Positions 23,768-34,399 of a DNA stretch of 37,363 bases are shown here, one piece after another. Origin of the DNA: Alkaliphilus sp. NP8. GTDB taxonomy: Bacteria; Bacillota; Clostridia; Peptostreptococcales; Natronincolaceae. The stretch is from assembly GCA_015978205.1 (NCBI GenBank), contig JADWMM010000007.1:1-37363 (forward strand). Direction: 5' to 3'. The notes under the pieces are model-generated. The model saw nothing but the letters and a program-made list of their open reading frames with translations. It was not told the DNA's origin and searched no databases. Made by a program: the position numbers and the translations under genes. Positions within the stretch are counted from its first letter, which is position 1, and every line of letters starts with the position of its first letter.

Positions 23768-24271
23768 ATGTTTAACATTGGAGAAAAAATTGTATATCCT
23801 ATGCATGGTGCAGGCGTAATAGAATCTGTTGAAGAAAAAGAAATACTAGGAGAAAGAAGAAAATATTATATAATGCGAATGCCAATTGGAGACATGAAAG
23901 TCATGATTCCTTTAGATCAGATGGATGACATAGGGATTAGAAAAGTTATTGATTCTGAAGAGGTAAAGAATGTATTAAATTTATTATCATCAGATACGAC
24001 TTCTATGCATAAAAATTGGAATCGTAGATATCGTGCTAATATGGATATGATTAAAAGTGGAGATATTTATGAATTAGCAGATGTAGTAAGAAATTTAACA
24101 TTAATGGATAAGGAGAAAGGCCTGTCTACAGGTGAAAGAAAAATGTTAAGTAATGCAAGACAAATTCTAATAAGTGAAGTTGTACTTGTAGCTGAACTTT
24201 CAGAAGAAGAAGCTTGTGAGCTTATAGAAAAGACTATTTTAGAAGGGGCAGAGCCTAATACTGCTACGTAA
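23768..24271 (+). CDS. CarD/CdnL-family RNA polymerase-binding regulator
   Basis: A 167-residue transcription regulator that binds the RNA polymerase beta subunit and stabilises open complexes at promoters such as those of rRNA. The N-terminal RNA polymerase interaction domain (about 1-60) begins MFNIGEKIVYPMHGAGVIES, typical of CarD_CdnL_TRCF proteins; the C-terminal part is helical. ATG at 23768 is chosen because GGGGGG lies just before it and the family starts there; an upstream in-frame ATG (23723) falls within the -10 promoter region. Upstream sits an unusually strong promoter pair. Confidence 0.92.
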   Translation: MFNIGEKIVYPMHGAGVIESVEEKEILGERRKYYIMRMPIGDMKVMIPLDQMDDIGIRKVIDSEEVKNVLNLLSSDTTSMHKNWNRRYRANMDMIKSGDIYELADVVRNLTLMDKEKGLSTGERKMLSNARQILISEVVLVAELSEEEACELIEKTILEGAEPNTAT

Positions 24272-24296
24272 AATAGATAATACTTTTACCATTTAT

Positions 24297-24333
24297 GGGA
24301 ACTTCATTTTGGGATATTACAAAAGAAGTTTCC
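24297..24333 (+). terminator. probable terminator after the carD gene
   Basis: GGGAACTTC (24297-24305) with GAAGTTTCC (24325-24333), continued by TTTTG (24307-24311) with CAAAA (24320-24324) around an eight-base loop. The tail has a weak T run. Confidence 0.55.
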
Positions 24334-24422
24334 TATTAGTTTATAAAAAAAATTAAGTATTTATCTTATTTACTTTTAAAAAAAATTAAAAAGGGAATAA
24401 TTTATAGATAGGAGGTGTTTTA

Positions 24423-25532
24423 ATGATAAATAAAGTTATACGAGGGATTTTAACTTTACTTGGTGCTGTATCAGGTTTTGCTATATATATATATATAGTT
24501 GATGTTATGGCTTTAGTAAATATTACTAGCGATGCTAGAACTTATTTAATAGGTATTATAATTTCTTCAGTGTTAAGTGGTATTGGATTATTTCTTTTAT
24601 CTCCTTGGTTAATTAATCAGGGAAGGAATGTGGCTAATTGGATAGATAAGGAACTATCTAAGATACCTACAGTAGATATTGCTTTAGGATCTATAGGCTT
24701 AGTTATTGGACTTATAATTTCTTATTTAATTACTAGATTGATTACTGATATTATACCAATCTCTGTGTTTGCATCTGTTTTATCTGTTTTAATTTATATA
24801 TTTATGGGGTATTTAGGTATAAACATTGCAACAAAAAAGATGAGGGAGATTTCTAATATACAGGAAATTTTCAAAAAAAATCTATTAAAAGATAAAGCAA
24901 CAGCAACTAAAGAAGTTAATAAAATTCCTAAAGTTTTGGACACTAGTGTGATAATAGATGGTAGGATTGCAGATATTTGTAGAACTGGTTTTGTTGAAGG
25001 ACCTTTAGTAATTCCAGGATTTGTGTTAGAAGAATTAAGACATATAGCAGATTCATCTGATTCATTAAAACGTAATCGTGGAAGAAGAGGGCTAGATATT
25101 TTAAATATGATTCAAAAAGAACTAGACATTGAAGTAGAAATGTATGAACAAGATATTCCAGATATAGCAGAAGTTGATTCTAAATTACTAAAACTTGCAC
25201 AGATATTAAATGGTAAGGTATTAACTAATGATTATAACTTAAATAAAGTAGCAGAGTTTCAAGGTGTACCAGTTCTTAATATTAATGAACTTGCTAATGC
25301 AGTAAAACCTGTAGTATTGCCTGGCGAGGAAATGCTTGTTCAAGTAGTTAAGGATGGTAAAGAGTCTGGACAAGGATTAGCTTATTTAGATGATGGAACT
25401 ATGATAGTTGTGGAAAATGGTAAAAAATATATTGGTGAGACTATAGAAGTATTAGTAACTAGTGTACTGCAAACTGCAGCAGGTCGTATGATATTTGCTA
25501 AACCAAAAGCTTTAGCTGACAAAAGTGCATAA
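24423..25532 (+). CDS. membrane-anchored PIN/TRAM-domain protein (YacL-like)
   Basis: A 369-residue protein: four hydrophobic segments (about 5-30, 40-62, 80-103, 112-135), then a PIN nuclease-like domain (about 170-290) opening with VLDTSVIIDGRIADI, whose acidic residues are conserved metal ligands, and a C-terminal TRAM domain (about 305-360) that binds RNA. The family includes B. subtilis YacL, of uncertain function. ATG after AGGAGGTG. It lies between carD and ispD, the usual Firmicutes order. Confidence 0.92.
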   Translation: MINKVIRGILTLLGAVSGFAIYIYIVDVMALVNITSDARTYLIGIIISSVLSGIGLFLLSPWLINQGRNVANWIDKELSKIPTVDIALGSIGLVIGLIISYLITRLITDIIPISVFASVLSVLIYIFMGYLGINIATKKMREISNIQEIFKKNLLKDKATATKEVNKIPKVLDTSVIIDGRIADICRTGFVEGPLVIPGFVLEELRHIADSSDSLKRNRGRRGLDILNMIQKELDIEVEMYEQDIPDIAEVDSKLLKLAQILNGKVLTNDYNLNKVAEFQGVPVLNINELANAVKPVVLPGEEMLVQVVKDGKESGQGLAYLDDGTMIVVENGKKYIGETIEVLVTSVLQTAAGRMIFAKPKALADKSA

Positions 25533-25574
25533 AACAGTAATTATATAAGTAATATTGAATATTATTTAGCTAAT

Positions 25575-25609
25575 AAAAACCTCCTTACTATTAAAGTAAG
25601 GAGGTTTTT
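25575..25609 (+). terminator. intrinsic terminator after the PIN/TRAM gene
   Basis: A perfect 15-bp stem (25575-25589 with 25595-25609) with a five-base loop; the 3' arm ends in five T. Confidence 0.9.
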
Positions 25610-25747
25610 AAATATCTTAAGAGCTTGAAATTCTAAAAAATATGTTTTAAAATTTAGATACAATAACAATAAAAAAATTAATTACATTTAATAAAGACTA
25701 TTAAACGATTACTTTTTATTAAATATTCAAACTGATATACAATATAT

Positions 25748-26464
25748 GTGGAGGTGGAGGATATTTTAAAAACAAGTGTTATTATTGTAGCAGCAGGGAA
25801 AGGACGTCGTATGGGAAAAGGGTATAACAAGCAGTACATAATCTTAAAAGATAAACCTATAGTGGCTCATACCATAAAGACCTTTGAGGAAAGTAATTTA
25901 ATAGATGAAATAATTTTAGTTGTAGGTAAGGGAGAAGTTAAAAAGGCAAAGGAGGACATTATAGAAAAGTATAATTTTAAAAAGGTTACTAATGTTATAG
26001 AAGGTGGAAAAGAGCGATATGATTCAGTTTTCAATGGTTTAAAAGCTACGAATAAAGAGTGTAATATTGTACTAATTCATGATGGGGCAAGACCTTTTGT
26101 TACGGAAGATATTATAAAAGATGGTATAGAAAGTGTAACTGAAACTAAGGCTACTATTACTGCTGTGCCTGTAAAAGATACTATTAAAACAATAAATACT
26201 AACAATGAGGTAGAAAGTACTCCCGCTAGAAACACTTTGTGGTCGGTACAAACACCTCAATTTTTTGAATATGCATTACTGATTAATGCTTATGAAAATT
26301 TTCAACATTCTAGTATGGAAATTACGGATGATGCAATGTTAGTTGAAAATTTAGGGCATATCGTAAAGGTTATAAATGGAAGTTATGAAAATATAAAGAT
26401 TACAACACCGGAAGACTTAATATTAGGAGAAGGGATTTTAAAGAATAGAGAAAAAGGAGAATAA
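25748..26464 (+). CDS. ispD: 2-C-methyl-D-erythritol 4-phosphate cytidylyltransferase
   Basis: Third step of the non-mevalonate isoprenoid pathway: joins MEP and CTP. Up to 238 residues. The nucleotide-binding loop [16 protein letters not shown] is near the N terminus, and IHDGARPF and TPQFF are family motifs. The start is uncertain: the GTG codons at 25748 and 25754 lie within GGAGGTGGAGG, which itself looks like the ribosome binding site, and no ATG, GTG or TTG lies at normal distance after it. An ATT at 25763 would. Two bases separate it from ispF. Confidence 0.93.
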   Translation: MEVEDILKTSVIIVAAGKGRRMGKGYNKQYIILKDKPIVAHTIKTFEESNLIDEIILVVGKGEVKKAKEDIIEKYNFKKVTNVIEGGKERYDSVFNGLKATNKECNIVLIHDGARPFVTEDIIKDGIESVTETKATITAVPVKDTIKTINTNNEVESTPARNTLWSVQTPQFFEYALLINAYENFQHSSMEITDDAMLVENLGHIVKVINGSYENIKITTPEDLILGEGILKNREKGE

Positions 26465-26466
26465 AA

Positions 26467-26940
26467 ATGCGAGTAGGAATAGGTTATGATGTACATAAAT
26501 TAGTAGAAGGTAGAAAATTGATAATTGGTGGTGTTAATATTCCTTATGAGAAAGGATTATTAGGACATTCTGATGCAGATGTACTTTTGCATGCTATTAA
26601 AGACGCTGTATTAGGAGCTGCGGCGTTAGGAGACATAGGAAAACACTTTCCTGACACAGATGAAAGGTATAAGGGAGCAAATAGCTTAGAGCTTTTATAT
26701 GAAGTAGGAATATTGATGGAAAATAAAGGATATATTGTAAATAATATTGATGCTACAATTATAGCTCAGAGACCTAAGATGGCTCCACATATAGAAAAAA
26801 TGAGAGAAAATATTGCAGAGGCTTTAAATGTTGAAGTAGATAATATAAATGTTAAAGCTACTACTACTGAAGGGTTAGGTTTTACTGGAGTAGGTGAAGG
26901 AATAGCTGCTAATTCAATAGCTAGTATTATTAAAAAATAA
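26467..26940 (+). CDS. ispF: 2-C-methyl-D-erythritol 2,4-cyclodiphosphate synthase
   Basis: Forms the cyclodiphosphate in the non-mevalonate isoprenoid pathway; works as a trimer with a zinc ion. 157 residues, the normal length. Zinc ligands Asp8, His10 and His42 ([18 protein letters not shown]) and the C-terminal [17 protein letters not shown] are visible. ATG after AAAGGAG, two bases after ispD, so the pair is one transcription unit. Confidence 0.97.
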   Translation: MRVGIGYDVHKLVEGRKLIIGGVNIPYEKGLLGHSDADVLLHAIKDAVLGAAALGDIGKHFPDTDERYKGANSLELLYEVGILMENKGYIVNNIDATIIAQRPKMAPHIEKMRENIAEALNVEVDNINVKATTTEGLGFTGVGEGIAANSIASIIKK

Positions 26941-26990
26941 GATTAAATAAATATATTATAGATATAAAATCTTTTAATATAAGAAATATA

Positions 26991-27019
26991 TTGACTTTTT
27001 ATGAATAATTAGCTATTCT
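26991..27019 (+). promoter_or_regulatory. promoter of the proS leader
   Basis: TTGACT (26991-26996), 17 bases, TATTCT (27014-27019). The predicted start near 27026 lies just before the T-box leader. Confidence 0.6.
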
Positions 27020-27059
27020 AATAAAAAGAATATATAAAAATATAAATATTATAAATCGA

Positions 27060-27290
27060 TGATGGGAAATAGTAGAAAATGATGCTTTACAGAGAGGAAG
27101 CCGTTGGTGAAAGGCTTTTAAGCTTTAATTTTTGAACCAGTCCTTGAGTGAAGAATTGAAATGAATTAGTAGGTTCTTCCGGTTCGTGCCGTTACACGAC
27201 TAAGAGAACCTTTTAGGTTAATTAGAGTGGTACCGCGGGTAGAATATAATCTCTCGTCTCTATTGTTGTATAGAGATGAGGGGTTTTTTT
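27060..27290 (+). ncRNA. T-box leader of proS, proline specifier
   Basis: A T-box riboswitch. Stem I runs from about 27062, with the apical stem AAGCC/GGCTT. GAA-CCA (27134-27139) places a proline codon CCA at the specifier position. The conserved T-box AGAGTGGTACCGCGG is at 27224-27238; its TGG(N) pairs with the acceptor end of uncharged tRNA-Pro. The competing terminator has a 12-bp stem (27251-27262 with 27271-27282) and a T run (27284-27290). Low charging of tRNA-Pro should let transcription read into proS. Confidence 0.92.
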
Positions 27291-27403
27291 ATTATATAAT
27301 AAAGTATACTTTCTTATTCATAAAATCAAAAAAGTTAAAATAAGAACATATACTAAAAAATTAAGTATGATTTTTAATATAAAAATTAGGAAGGAGAATT
27401 AAG

Positions 27404-28846
27404 ATGGGAAAGAAAAATAAGCAATTTGTTGAAGAGATTACTCCAATGGAGGTAGATTTTGCACAGTGGTATACAGATGTAATTAAGAAAACAGACTTAG
27501 TTGATTATTCACCAGTAAAGGGGTTTATGGTTATTAAACCATATGGGTATGCAATTTGGGAAAATATACAAAATTATGTAGATAAAAGATTTAAAGATAC
27601 GGGGCATAAAAACTGTTATTTTCCACTGTTAATTCCAGAAAACTTATTAAAGAAAGAAGCGGAACATGTTGAAGGTTTTGCTCCAGAAGTTGCATGGGTT
27701 ACTCATGGAGGAAATGAAGAGTTAGGAGAAAGGCTATGTATTAGACCTACATCAGAAACTATTATTTGTGAAATGTATTCAAAGTGGTTAACTTCATATA
27801 GGGATTTACCATTTTTATATAATCAATGGTGTTCAGTTGTGCGATGGGAGAAAAGCACAAGACCATTCCTTAGAACATCTGAGTTTTTATGGCAAGAAGG
27901 ACATACTTTACATGAAACATATGACGAAGCACAAGAAGAAACATTACAAATGTTAAATATTTATAAGGAAACTGCAGAAGAACTTCTTGCAATGCCTGTT
28001 GTAGTAGGTAAAAAAAGTGAAAAAGAAAAGTTTGCAGGAGCATATGCTACTTACACTATGGAAGCCTTAATGCATGATGGGAAAGCTCTACAGTCAGGAA
28101 CTTCTCATAATTTAGGGCAACACTTTACAAAAGCTTTTGATATTACTTATTCCGATAGAGAGGGAGAGCTTAAGCATCCTTACCATACATCTTGGGGGAT
28201 TTCTACAAGATTAATAGGTGGAATAATTATGACTCATGGTGATAATAGAGGACTTATATTACCTCCAGGAATAGCACCTACTCAGGTTGCTATAGTACCT
28301 ATAGCGTCCCATAAAGAAGGAGTATTAGATAAAGCTAATGAACTATATGATAGTTTAAAAGATAAGTTTAGAGTTGAGTTAGATGATCGTGAAAATTATT
28401 CTCCAGGCTGGAAATTTAATGAATGGGAAATGAAAGGTGCTCCAATAAGAATAGAAATTGGTCCTAGAGATATAGAAAATAATCAAGCTATGTTATTTAG
28501 AAGAGATGAGTTAGAAAAAGAAGCAGTTTCTTTAGATAAGTTAGAAGGGGCTGTAGGTAAATTGTTAGAAGATATTAATAATAATTTACTGTATAAAGCT
28601 AAAAAGATGAGAGATGAAAAAACTTATACAGTAAAAAGTTTTGAAGAAATGAAAAAGGTAATGGAAGAAAAACCAGGGTTCGTTAAAGCGATGTGGTGTG
28701 GAGATGCAGAATGTGAAGAACATATTAAAGCAGAAACTGGTGTTACTATAAGATGTATTCCTTTTGAACAAGAAGATTTAGGTCATACTTGTCCGTTCTG
28801 TGGTAAAGAAGCAAAGCATATGGTTTATTTGGCTAAAGCATATTAG
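27404..28846 (+). CDS. proS: prolyl-tRNA synthetase (type without editing insertion)
   Basis: Charges tRNA-Pro with proline. 480 residues, a class II synthetase of the archaeal/eukaryote-like type lacking the long bacterial INS editing domain. Motif 2 is at about 155-170 ([16 protein letters not shown]) and the anticodon-binding domain follows from about 290. The C-terminal zinc-binding domain (about 425-480) carries CGDAEC and CPFCG and the chain ends in Tyr, as in this type. ATG after AAGGAG. Regulated by the T-box leader upstream. The gap 27291-27403 is AT-rich and empty. Confidence 0.95.
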   Translation: MGKKNKQFVEEITPMEVDFAQWYTDVIKKTDLVDYSPVKGFMVIKPYGYAIWENIQNYVDKRFKDTGHKNCYFPLLIPENLLKKEAEHVEGFAPEVAWVTHGGNEELGERLCIRPTSETIICEMYSKWLTSYRDLPFLYNQWCSVVRWEKSTRPFLRTSEFLWQEGHTLHETYDEAQEETLQMLNIYKETAEELLAMPVVVGKKSEKEKFAGAYATYTMEALMHDGKALQSGTSHNLGQHFTKAFDITYSDREGELKHPYHTSWGISTRLIGGIIMTHGDNRGLILPPGIAPTQVAIVPIASHKEGVLDKANELYDSLKDKFRVELDDRENYSPGWKFNEWEMKGAPIRIEIGPRDIENNQAMLFRRDELEKEAVSLDKLEGAVGKLLEDINNNLLYKAKKMRDEKTYTVKSFEEMKKVMEEKPGFVKAMWCGDAECEEHIKAETGVTIRCIPFEQEDLGHTCPFCGKEAKHMVYLAKAY

Positions 28847-28915
28847 TATATAATTTTTAGCACGATTAGTATAGAAAAAATAAATAGTATTGATACAAAT
28901 TGAAATATGTATAGA

Positions 28916-28955
28916 AATTGCTCTTAAACTCGCAGTAGAGTTTAGGGGCAATTTT
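28916..28955 (+). terminator. intrinsic terminator of proS
   Basis: A 16-bp stem with two G-U pairs (28916-28931 with 28938-28953), six-base loop, T-rich end TTTTGTTATT. Confidence 0.8.
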
Positions 28956-28972
28956 GTTATTAAGCATTTTAG

Positions 28973-29002
28973 TTGTTTTGTATAATAAATTAGCATTATA
29001 AT
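28973..29002 (+). promoter_or_regulatory. possible promoter of the DUF1002 gene
   Basis: TTGTTT (28973-28978), 18 bases, TATAAT (28997-29002), 75 bases before the start codon. The leader contains short inverted repeats (CATACA/TGTATG) of unknown meaning. Confidence 0.45.
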
Positions 29003-29076
29003 CACATACATTGTTCCTGTATAAAGTGTATGCTATGTGGTAAAATAATTAAAACAAAACATAAAGAGGTGAAGAA

Positions 29077-29955
29077 ATGAAAAACATTAAACTGGCTAAG
29101 TATATAACTACAATTTTAATATTCATTTTTACATTTAATATTTTTATATATGCTGATACTAATACAGTGGTAACTTTAGCTAATGATCTTAATGAAAGCC
29201 AAAGAACAGATATGTTAAATCTTTTCAATGTAAGTGAAAATGAGGTAAGTATAATAGGTGTAACTAATGAAGAAGAAAGAGCTTATTTAGAAGGAATTGC
29301 TCCAGAAGAACAAATAGGGCAAATAACCATATCTTCAGCGTACGTAGAAATAATAGAAGATGGATCTGGTATTGATGTTGAGACTTATAATATATCTTGG
29401 GTAACTAAGGAAATGTACCAAAGTGCGTTAGTTACAGCAGGTGTAAAAGATGCTAAAGTAATAGCAGCAGCTCCATATCCTGTTTCAGGAACAGGTGCTC
29501 TTACTGGAATAATAAAGGCGTTTGAAAAAGCTACTGGACAGAAAATAAGTAATGAGCAGAAGAAAATAGCAAATGAAGAAATTGTTCAGACTGGAAAGCT
29601 TGGGGATGAAATAGGTAAAGAAAAAGCTACAGAATTAATAACTATAATAAAAGAAAAAGTTGTTGAAAAAAGTGTAGATAATAAAGAGGATATAAAAAGA
29701 ATAGTAGTGGATATAGCTGGAGAATTAGATATAAATTTAAATACAAATCAAATAGAAGATATCACAAATCTTATGGATAAAATAAACAATTTGAATTTAA
29801 ATACCCAGGAAATTAGAAATCAACTTGAAGGTATAGGAGATAAAATTGATCAAGCATTAAGGGATAATGAAGAAGTTAAATCTTTACTTCAGAGAATTAT
29901 AGATATGATAAAAGAGTTATTTAACAGTTTATTTGGTTTGTTTACTAATAAATAG
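29077..29955 (+). CDS. secreted DUF1002 (YpuA-like) protein
   Basis: A 292-residue exported protein of unknown function. The signal peptide covers about 1-26 (KNIKLAK, a hydrophobic core, then IYA before DTN). The mature part has the DUF1002 pattern: a TVVTLANDLNESQR start, GATCH-free but conserved AYPVSGTGALTGI-like loop (here AAPYPVSGTGALTGIIKAF) and a long helical C-terminal half. No lipobox Cys and no catalytic motif were seen. ATG after AGAGGTGA. Monocistronic between proS and gltX. Confidence 0.85.
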   Translation: MKNIKLAKYITTILIFIFTFNIFIYADTNTVVTLANDLNESQRTDMLNLFNVSENEVSIIGVTNEEERAYLEGIAPEEQIGQITISSAYVEIIEDGSGIDVETYNISWVTKEMYQSALVTAGVKDAKVIAAAPYPVSGTGALTGIIKAFEKATGQKISNEQKKIANEEIVQTGKLGDEIGKEKATELITIIKEKVVEKSVDNKEDIKRIVVDIAGELDINLNTNQIEDITNLMDKINNLNLNTQEIRNQLEGIGDKIDQALRDNEEVKSLLQRIIDMIKELFNSLFGLFTNK

Positions 29956-29976
29956 ACAAAAATAAATAACCTGTTC

Positions 29977-30005
29977 TTGATTGAAATTAAGGAATAAGTT
30001 ATAAT
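29977..30005 (+). promoter_or_regulatory. promoter of gltX
   Basis: TTGATT (29977-29982), 17 bases, TATAAT (30000-30005). It probably drives gltX and, by reading through the T-box, the genes after it. Confidence 0.65.
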
Positions 30006-30084
30006 AAAGAAAACTTAATTCAAATATAGGTTTAGCAATATACTGAAGATAGAATGCTATTAAAGGGTAAACTGGAGGGATAAA

Positions 30085-31563
30085 ATGTCAGTAAGAGTAA
30101 GATTTGCACCAAGTCCTACTGGATTTGTTCATATAGGAAGTTTGAGAACTGCACTATATAATTATTTATTTGCTCAAAAAAATAATGGAAAATATATTTT
30201 GAGAGTAGAGGATACTGATAGAAATCGTTATGTTGAAGGTGCTATTGAAGGAATGCTTACTTCAATGGAATGGGCTGGAGTTAATCATGATGAAGGTGTA
30301 GTTTTAAATGGGGAAAATTTAGAACAAAAAGGAGATTTTGGTCCATACATACAATCAGAAAGATTAGATATTTACAAAGAATATATTAATATTTTATTAG
30401 AAAACGGTAAGGCGTATTATTGCTTCTGCTCTAAAGAAAGATTAGATGAAGTAAGAGAAGAGCAAAGAGAAAAAGGATTTACTGGTGGATATGATGGGCA
30501 TTGCCGAGACCTTTCTAAAGAGGAAGTAGAGGCTAAGTTAGAAGCAGGACACCCATATGTTATAAGATTAAAATTACCAGAAAATAAAGATATAAAATTC
30601 ACTGATATAGTACGTGGTGATGTAGTGGTAAATACTGCAGATTTAGATGATCAGGTATTGATGAAATCTGATGGTTTTCCTACGTATCACTTTGCAGTAA
30701 TAGTAGATGACCATTTAATGGGAATTACTCACATAATTCGAGGGGAAGAGTGGTTGCCATCTACTCCAAAACATGTTTATTTATATGAAGCTTTTGGTTG
30801 GGATGCGCCACAATATGTACATCTACCAAATATTTTAAATTCAGATCATAAAAAGCTAAGTAAGCGTCAAGGAGATGTAGCTGTAGAAGACTTCTTAAAG
30901 AAAGGTTACCTACCAGAGGGCTTAGTAAATTATATTGCATTAGTAGGGTGGAGCCCAGAAGATAATCAAGAGATTTTTTCTATGGAAGAGCTAAAAGAGA
31001 AATTTTCTTTAAAGAGAATTTCCAAAAGTGGTGGAGTTTTTGATGTTAATAAATTAAATTGGGTAAACGGACACTATATTAGAGAAGCTAGTGTAGATCG
31101 TATTACTGATCTTGCTATTCCTTATTTAATAGAAGCAGGATATATTACAGAAGATGATTCTAAAGAAAGATATGACTGGTTAAAGGATTTAGTAAGTGTG
31201 CTTCAAGATAGAATATCTTATGTTGCAGAAATAAAAGAAAAAGCTAATATTTTCTTTACGCCAGAAATTGAATTAAAAGATGATGAATCTAAAGAATTAA
31301 TTAAAGTAGAACACTTACCACAATTGTTAGATGCATTTGAAGCTAAGGTGAAAGAAGCAGAAGCTATAGATGAAGTCTTTGGTAAAAAGGTATTTAAAGA
31401 AATACAAAAAGAAACTGGTATTAAAGGACCAAACTTATTTAAGCCAATTCGTGTAGTTTTAACAGGAGAAGTTCACGGACCGGATTTACCTTTAGTTATA
31501 AAAGTTTTAGGTAGCGAAAACATATTTAAACGCATACAATATGTAAGAGAAAATTTAATCTAA
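30085..31563 (+). CDS. gltX: glutamyl-tRNA synthetase
   Basis: Charges tRNA-Glu (and often tRNA-Gln, later amidated by GatCAB). 492 residues, a class I synthetase with HIGS (16-19) after PSPTGFV, and KLSKR (257-261), the KMSKS-type loop. The C-terminal third is the helical anticodon-binding region. The [15 protein letters not shown] region (about 112-126) lies in the zinc-containing insertion of this family. ATG after GGAGGG. The cysE-cysS leader begins within 10 bases of its stop, the classical gltX-cysE-cysS arrangement. Confidence 0.96.
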   Translation: MSVRVRFAPSPTGFVHIGSLRTALYNYLFAQKNNGKYILRVEDTDRNRYVEGAIEGMLTSMEWAGVNHDEGVVLNGENLEQKGDFGPYIQSERLDIYKEYINILLENGKAYYCFCSKERLDEVREEQREKGFTGGYDGHCRDLSKEEVEAKLEAGHPYVIRLKLPENKDIKFTDIVRGDVVVNTADLDDQVLMKSDGFPTYHFAVIVDDHLMGITHIIRGEEWLPSTPKHVYLYEAFGWDAPQYVHLPNILNSDHKKLSKRQGDVAVEDFLKKGYLPEGLVNYIALVGWSPEDNQEIFSMEELKEKFSLKRISKSGGVFDVNKLNWVNGHYIREASVDRITDLAIPYLIEAGYITEDDSKERYDWLKDLVSVLQDRISYVAEIKEKANIFFTPEIELKDDESKELIKVEHLPQLLDAFEAKVKEAEAIDEVFGKKVFKEIQKETGIKGPNLFKPIRVVLTGEVHGPDLPLVIKVLGSENIFKRIQYVRENLI

Positions 31564-31570
31564 TAAAAAG

Positions 31571-31802
31571 GCGAAGAACAGAAAAAGTAAGTATACACTC
31601 CTTGCAAGAGAGAAGTTGTCATTGGCTGGAAGCAACTTTCAAGAAAAGGTAGACTGAAATGCATCTGGGAGCTATGGTTTGAAATTTTAGTAGGACTATT
31701 CGGGTAGTTCCGTTAAAGACTTTGAGTGGAATTATTATAATAATTCAACCAGAGTGGAACCGCGCTATTTAAACGTCTCTGATTTTTTCAGAGGCGTTTT
31801 TT
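31571..31802 (+). ncRNA. T-box leader of cysE-cysS, cysteine specifier
   Basis: A T-box riboswitch between gltX and cysE. GAAA-TGC (31656-31662) puts the cysteine codon TGC at the specifier position. AGAGTGGAACCGCG (31751-31764) is the T-box sequence that captures the tRNA end. The terminator has an 11-bp stem with one G-U pair (31772-31782 with 31788-31798) and a T run (31797-31802). Uncharged tRNA-Cys should allow read-through into cysE and cysS, as known for the same operon in B. subtilis. Confidence 0.92.
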
Positions 31803-31858
31803 ATTATTTGTGAATATAGTATTTAGTGTTGTGTTAGTAGAATGGAAGGAAGGTAATA

Positions 31859-32533
31859 ATGTTTAAATTCTTTAGAACCATTAAAGAAGATATTAATGCA
31901 GTTTTTGAACGAGATCCTGCAGCTAAAAGTTTTATAGAAGTATTGTTATGTTATCCTGGCCTTCATGCCGTTATAATTCATCGTATATCTCATACTCTGT
32001 ATAAAAAGGGGTTAGTAGTTATTCCTAGAATTATTTCTAATATATCTAGATTTATTACTGGAATTGAAATACACCCTGGAGCAAAACTAGGCAAAAAAGT
32101 TTTTATTGATCATGGTATGGGAGTAGTGATAGGAGAAACTGCTGAGGTTGGAGACAATGTAACTATATATCAAGGATCAACTCTAGGTGGAACAGGAAAA
32201 GAAACCGGAAAAAGACATCCTACTATAGGAGATAATGTTGTTATTGCTTCTGGGGCAAAGGTCTTAGGGCCATTTACTGTAGGAGATAGTTCTAAAATAG
32301 GAGCAGGAGCTGTAGTGTTAAAGGAGGTTCCTCCAAATTGTACTGTAGTAGGTGTACCAGGACGGGTTGTAATTAAAGATAATATAAAAATTAAAAATAT
32401 TAGTAGCATAGACTTAGATCAAATTAAGCTGCCAGATCCAGTTTCGGACGATTTGATTTACTTAAAAAATAAAGTTTCAGAGTTAGAAAATAAAATTAGA
32501 GAGTTGGAGGGAAAGGATAATGAAGTTTTATAA
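31859..32533 (+). CDS. cysE: serine O-acetyltransferase
   Basis: Acetylates serine with acetyl-CoA, the first step of cysteine synthesis. 224 residues. A short helical N-terminal region is followed by a left-handed beta-helix of hexapeptide repeats (about 65-175, including [25 protein letters not shown] and [12 protein letters not shown]), with the active-site His in DHG. The short N terminus fits the Firmicutes/plant-type enzyme. ATG after GGAAGG. The end overlaps cysS by 14 bases. Confidence 0.95.
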   Translation: MFKFFRTIKEDINAVFERDPAAKSFIEVLLCYPGLHAVIIHRISHTLYKKGLVVIPRIISNISRFITGIEIHPGAKLGKKVFIDHGMGVVIGETAEVGDNVTIYQGSTLGGTGKETGKRHPTIGDNVVIASGAKVLGPFTVGDSSKIGAGAVVLKEVPPNCTVVGVPGRVVIKDNIKIKNISSIDLDQIKLPDPVSDDLIYLKNKVSELENKIRELEGKDNEVL

Positions 32534-33914
32534 CACATTAACTAGAAAAAAGGAAGAATTTATTCCTTTAGAAAAAGGTAAGATTAGAATGTATGCTTGT
32601 GGACCTACTGTATATAATTATTTTCACATAGGTAATGCTAGAACATTTATGGTCTTTGATGCGTTGAGAAATTATTTGAAGTATAGAGGTTTTGATGTAA
32701 TCTTTGCTCAAAATTTTACTGATGTTGATGATAAAATAATAAATAAAGCTAATGAAGAGGGCGTATCTCCAAAGGAAATAAGTGAAAAGTTTATAAGAGC
32801 TTATTTTTCAGATGCAGAAAGTTTAGGGATAAAAAAGGCTGATATTCACCCGAAAGTAACTGAAAATGTAGATGAAATTATTAAGTTTGTTAAAGAACTA
32901 GAAGATAAAGGATATGCTTATGAATCTGAAGGAGATGTATATTTTGACGTTTCTAAATATGAAAAATATGGGAAACTTTCAAAGCAAAGCTTAGAAGATT
33001 TACAGTCTGGTGCTAGAATAGAAATAAATCATCAGAAAAAAAATCCACTAGATTTTACCCTTTGGAAAAGCTCAAAACCAGGTGAGCCTAGTTGGGATAG
33101 CCCTTGGGGCAAAGGCAGACCAGGTTGGCATATAGAGTGCTCTGCAATGTCTAGAAAGTATTTAGGAGAAACTATAGATATTCATGGTGGAGGAGGAGAT
33201 TTAGTATTTCCACATCATGAAAATGAAATTGCACAAAGTGAGGCTATTTCAGGAAAACCATTTGCAAATTATTGGCTTCATGTAGGCTACTTAAATGTGG
33301 AAAATAAGAAAATGTCTAAATCACTAAATAACTTTTTTACACCAAGAGACATAGCGAAAGAATTTGATTTAGAAAATCTTAGATTTTTCATGCTTTCTGC
33401 ACACTATAGAAACCCTATTAACTTTAGTAGGGAATTATTAGCAGCAGCTAAAAATGGATTAGATAGATTATACAACGGAAAAAATAATTTAGAATATTTA
33501 CTAGATAATGCTAAAGACCTAGAACCGAGTGGTGAGGAACAGAATTGGACTAAAAAATTAGGAAAGTTTAAAGAAGAATTTAATAAGGTTATGGATGATG
33601 ATTTTAATACTGCAGATGGTATAGCTGTTATCTTTGATTTGATAAAATATATAAATACTAATGTATCTGACAGCACTACTAAAAAAACATTGCAAAATGC
33701 CTATGACTTATTTATGGAACTAAGTAGAGTTTTAGGTATATTAAACAAAAAAGAAGAAGTTTTAGATGAAGAAATTGAAAGGCTTATTGAAGAAAGACAA
33801 AAAGCTAGAAAAGAAAAAGATTTTAAGCTTGCAGATGAAATAAGAGATGATTTAAAACAAAAAGGAATTGTTTTAGAAGATACACCACAAGGTGTAAAAT
33901 GGAAAAGAATATAG
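32520..33914 (+). CDS. cysS: cysteinyl-tRNA synthetase
   Basis: Charges tRNA-Cys. 464 residues, a class I synthetase with zinc ligand Cys27 (YACGPTVYN), HIGN (36-39) and KMSKS (264-268). [12 protein letters not shown] and [12 protein letters not shown] carry further zinc-site residues. ATG at 32520 overlaps the end of cysE by 14 bases, with GGAGGGAAAGG before it, so the two are translationally linked and share the cysteine T-box. Confidence 0.97.
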   Translation: MKFYNTLTRKKEEFIPLEKGKIRMYACGPTVYNYFHIGNARTFMVFDALRNYLKYRGFDVIFAQNFTDVDDKIINKANEEGVSPKEISEKFIRAYFSDAESLGIKKADIHPKVTENVDEIIKFVKELEDKGYAYESEGDVYFDVSKYEKYGKLSKQSLEDLQSGARIEINHQKKNPLDFTLWKSSKPGEPSWDSPWGKGRPGWHIECSAMSRKYLGETIDIHGGGGDLVFPHHENEIAQSEAISGKPFANYWLHVGYLNVENKKMSKSLNNFFTPRDIAKEFDLENLRFFMLSAHYRNPINFSRELLAAAKNGLDRLYNGKNNLEYLLDNAKDLEPSGEEQNWTKKLGKFKEEFNKVMDDDFNTADGIAVIFDLIKYINTNVSDSTTKKTLQNAYDLFMELSRVLGILNKKEEVLDEEIERLIEERQKARKEKDFKLADEIRDDLKQKGIVLEDTPQGVKWKRI

Positions 33915-33931
33915 AGGTGAAAATATTATAG

Positions 33932-34399
33932 ATGGATGATTTTTTGAAAAATATGCAGAGTGATTCAAATATAAAGTCTGAAACAGAGGTTAAAATGATG
34001 TCTCCTTTAGTTCTCGCGTATATAGGAGATGCAATATATGAAATGTTTATTAGAGATTATCTAATAAATAAAGATACAATTTCTGTTAATAAATATCATA
34101 AAAGAGCTACTGGTTACGTTAAAGCTAAGGCTCAAGCTGATGCAGTACATGCATTGGAGTCAGAACTTACAGAAGCTGAGTGGACCATAGTAAAAAGAGG
34201 TAGAAATCAGAAATCTGCAACTGTACCTAAAAATGCAAATTTAACTGATTATAAATATGCTACTGGTTTTGAAGCTTTATTAGGGTACTTATTTTATACA
34301 GGAGAATATAAAAGGTTATCTTTAATAATGAATAAAGCCGTGGAAATTACAAATAAAGAACTAAATTTTAAAGGGGGAGTTACAAAAGATGGAAAGTAA
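33932..34399 (+). CDS. mrnC: mini-ribonuclease III
   Basis: Matures 23S rRNA in Firmicutes. 155 residues: an RNase III catalytic domain without a double-stranded RNA-binding domain. The signature [17 protein letters not shown] (about 28-44) includes the metal-binding Asp, and [10 protein letters not shown] (about 109-118) the second acidic site. ATG at 33932; the AGGTGA before it lies 11 bases away, a long spacing. Usual position after cysS. Ends overlapping thyX by 11 bases. Confidence 0.94.
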   Translation: MDDFLKNMQSDSNIKSETEVKMMSPLVLAYIGDAIYEMFIRDYLINKDTISVNKYHKRATGYVKAKAQADAVHALESELTEAEWTIVKRGRNQKSATVPKNANLTDYKYATGFEALLGYLFYTGEYKRLSLIMNKAVEITNKELNFKGGVTKDGK

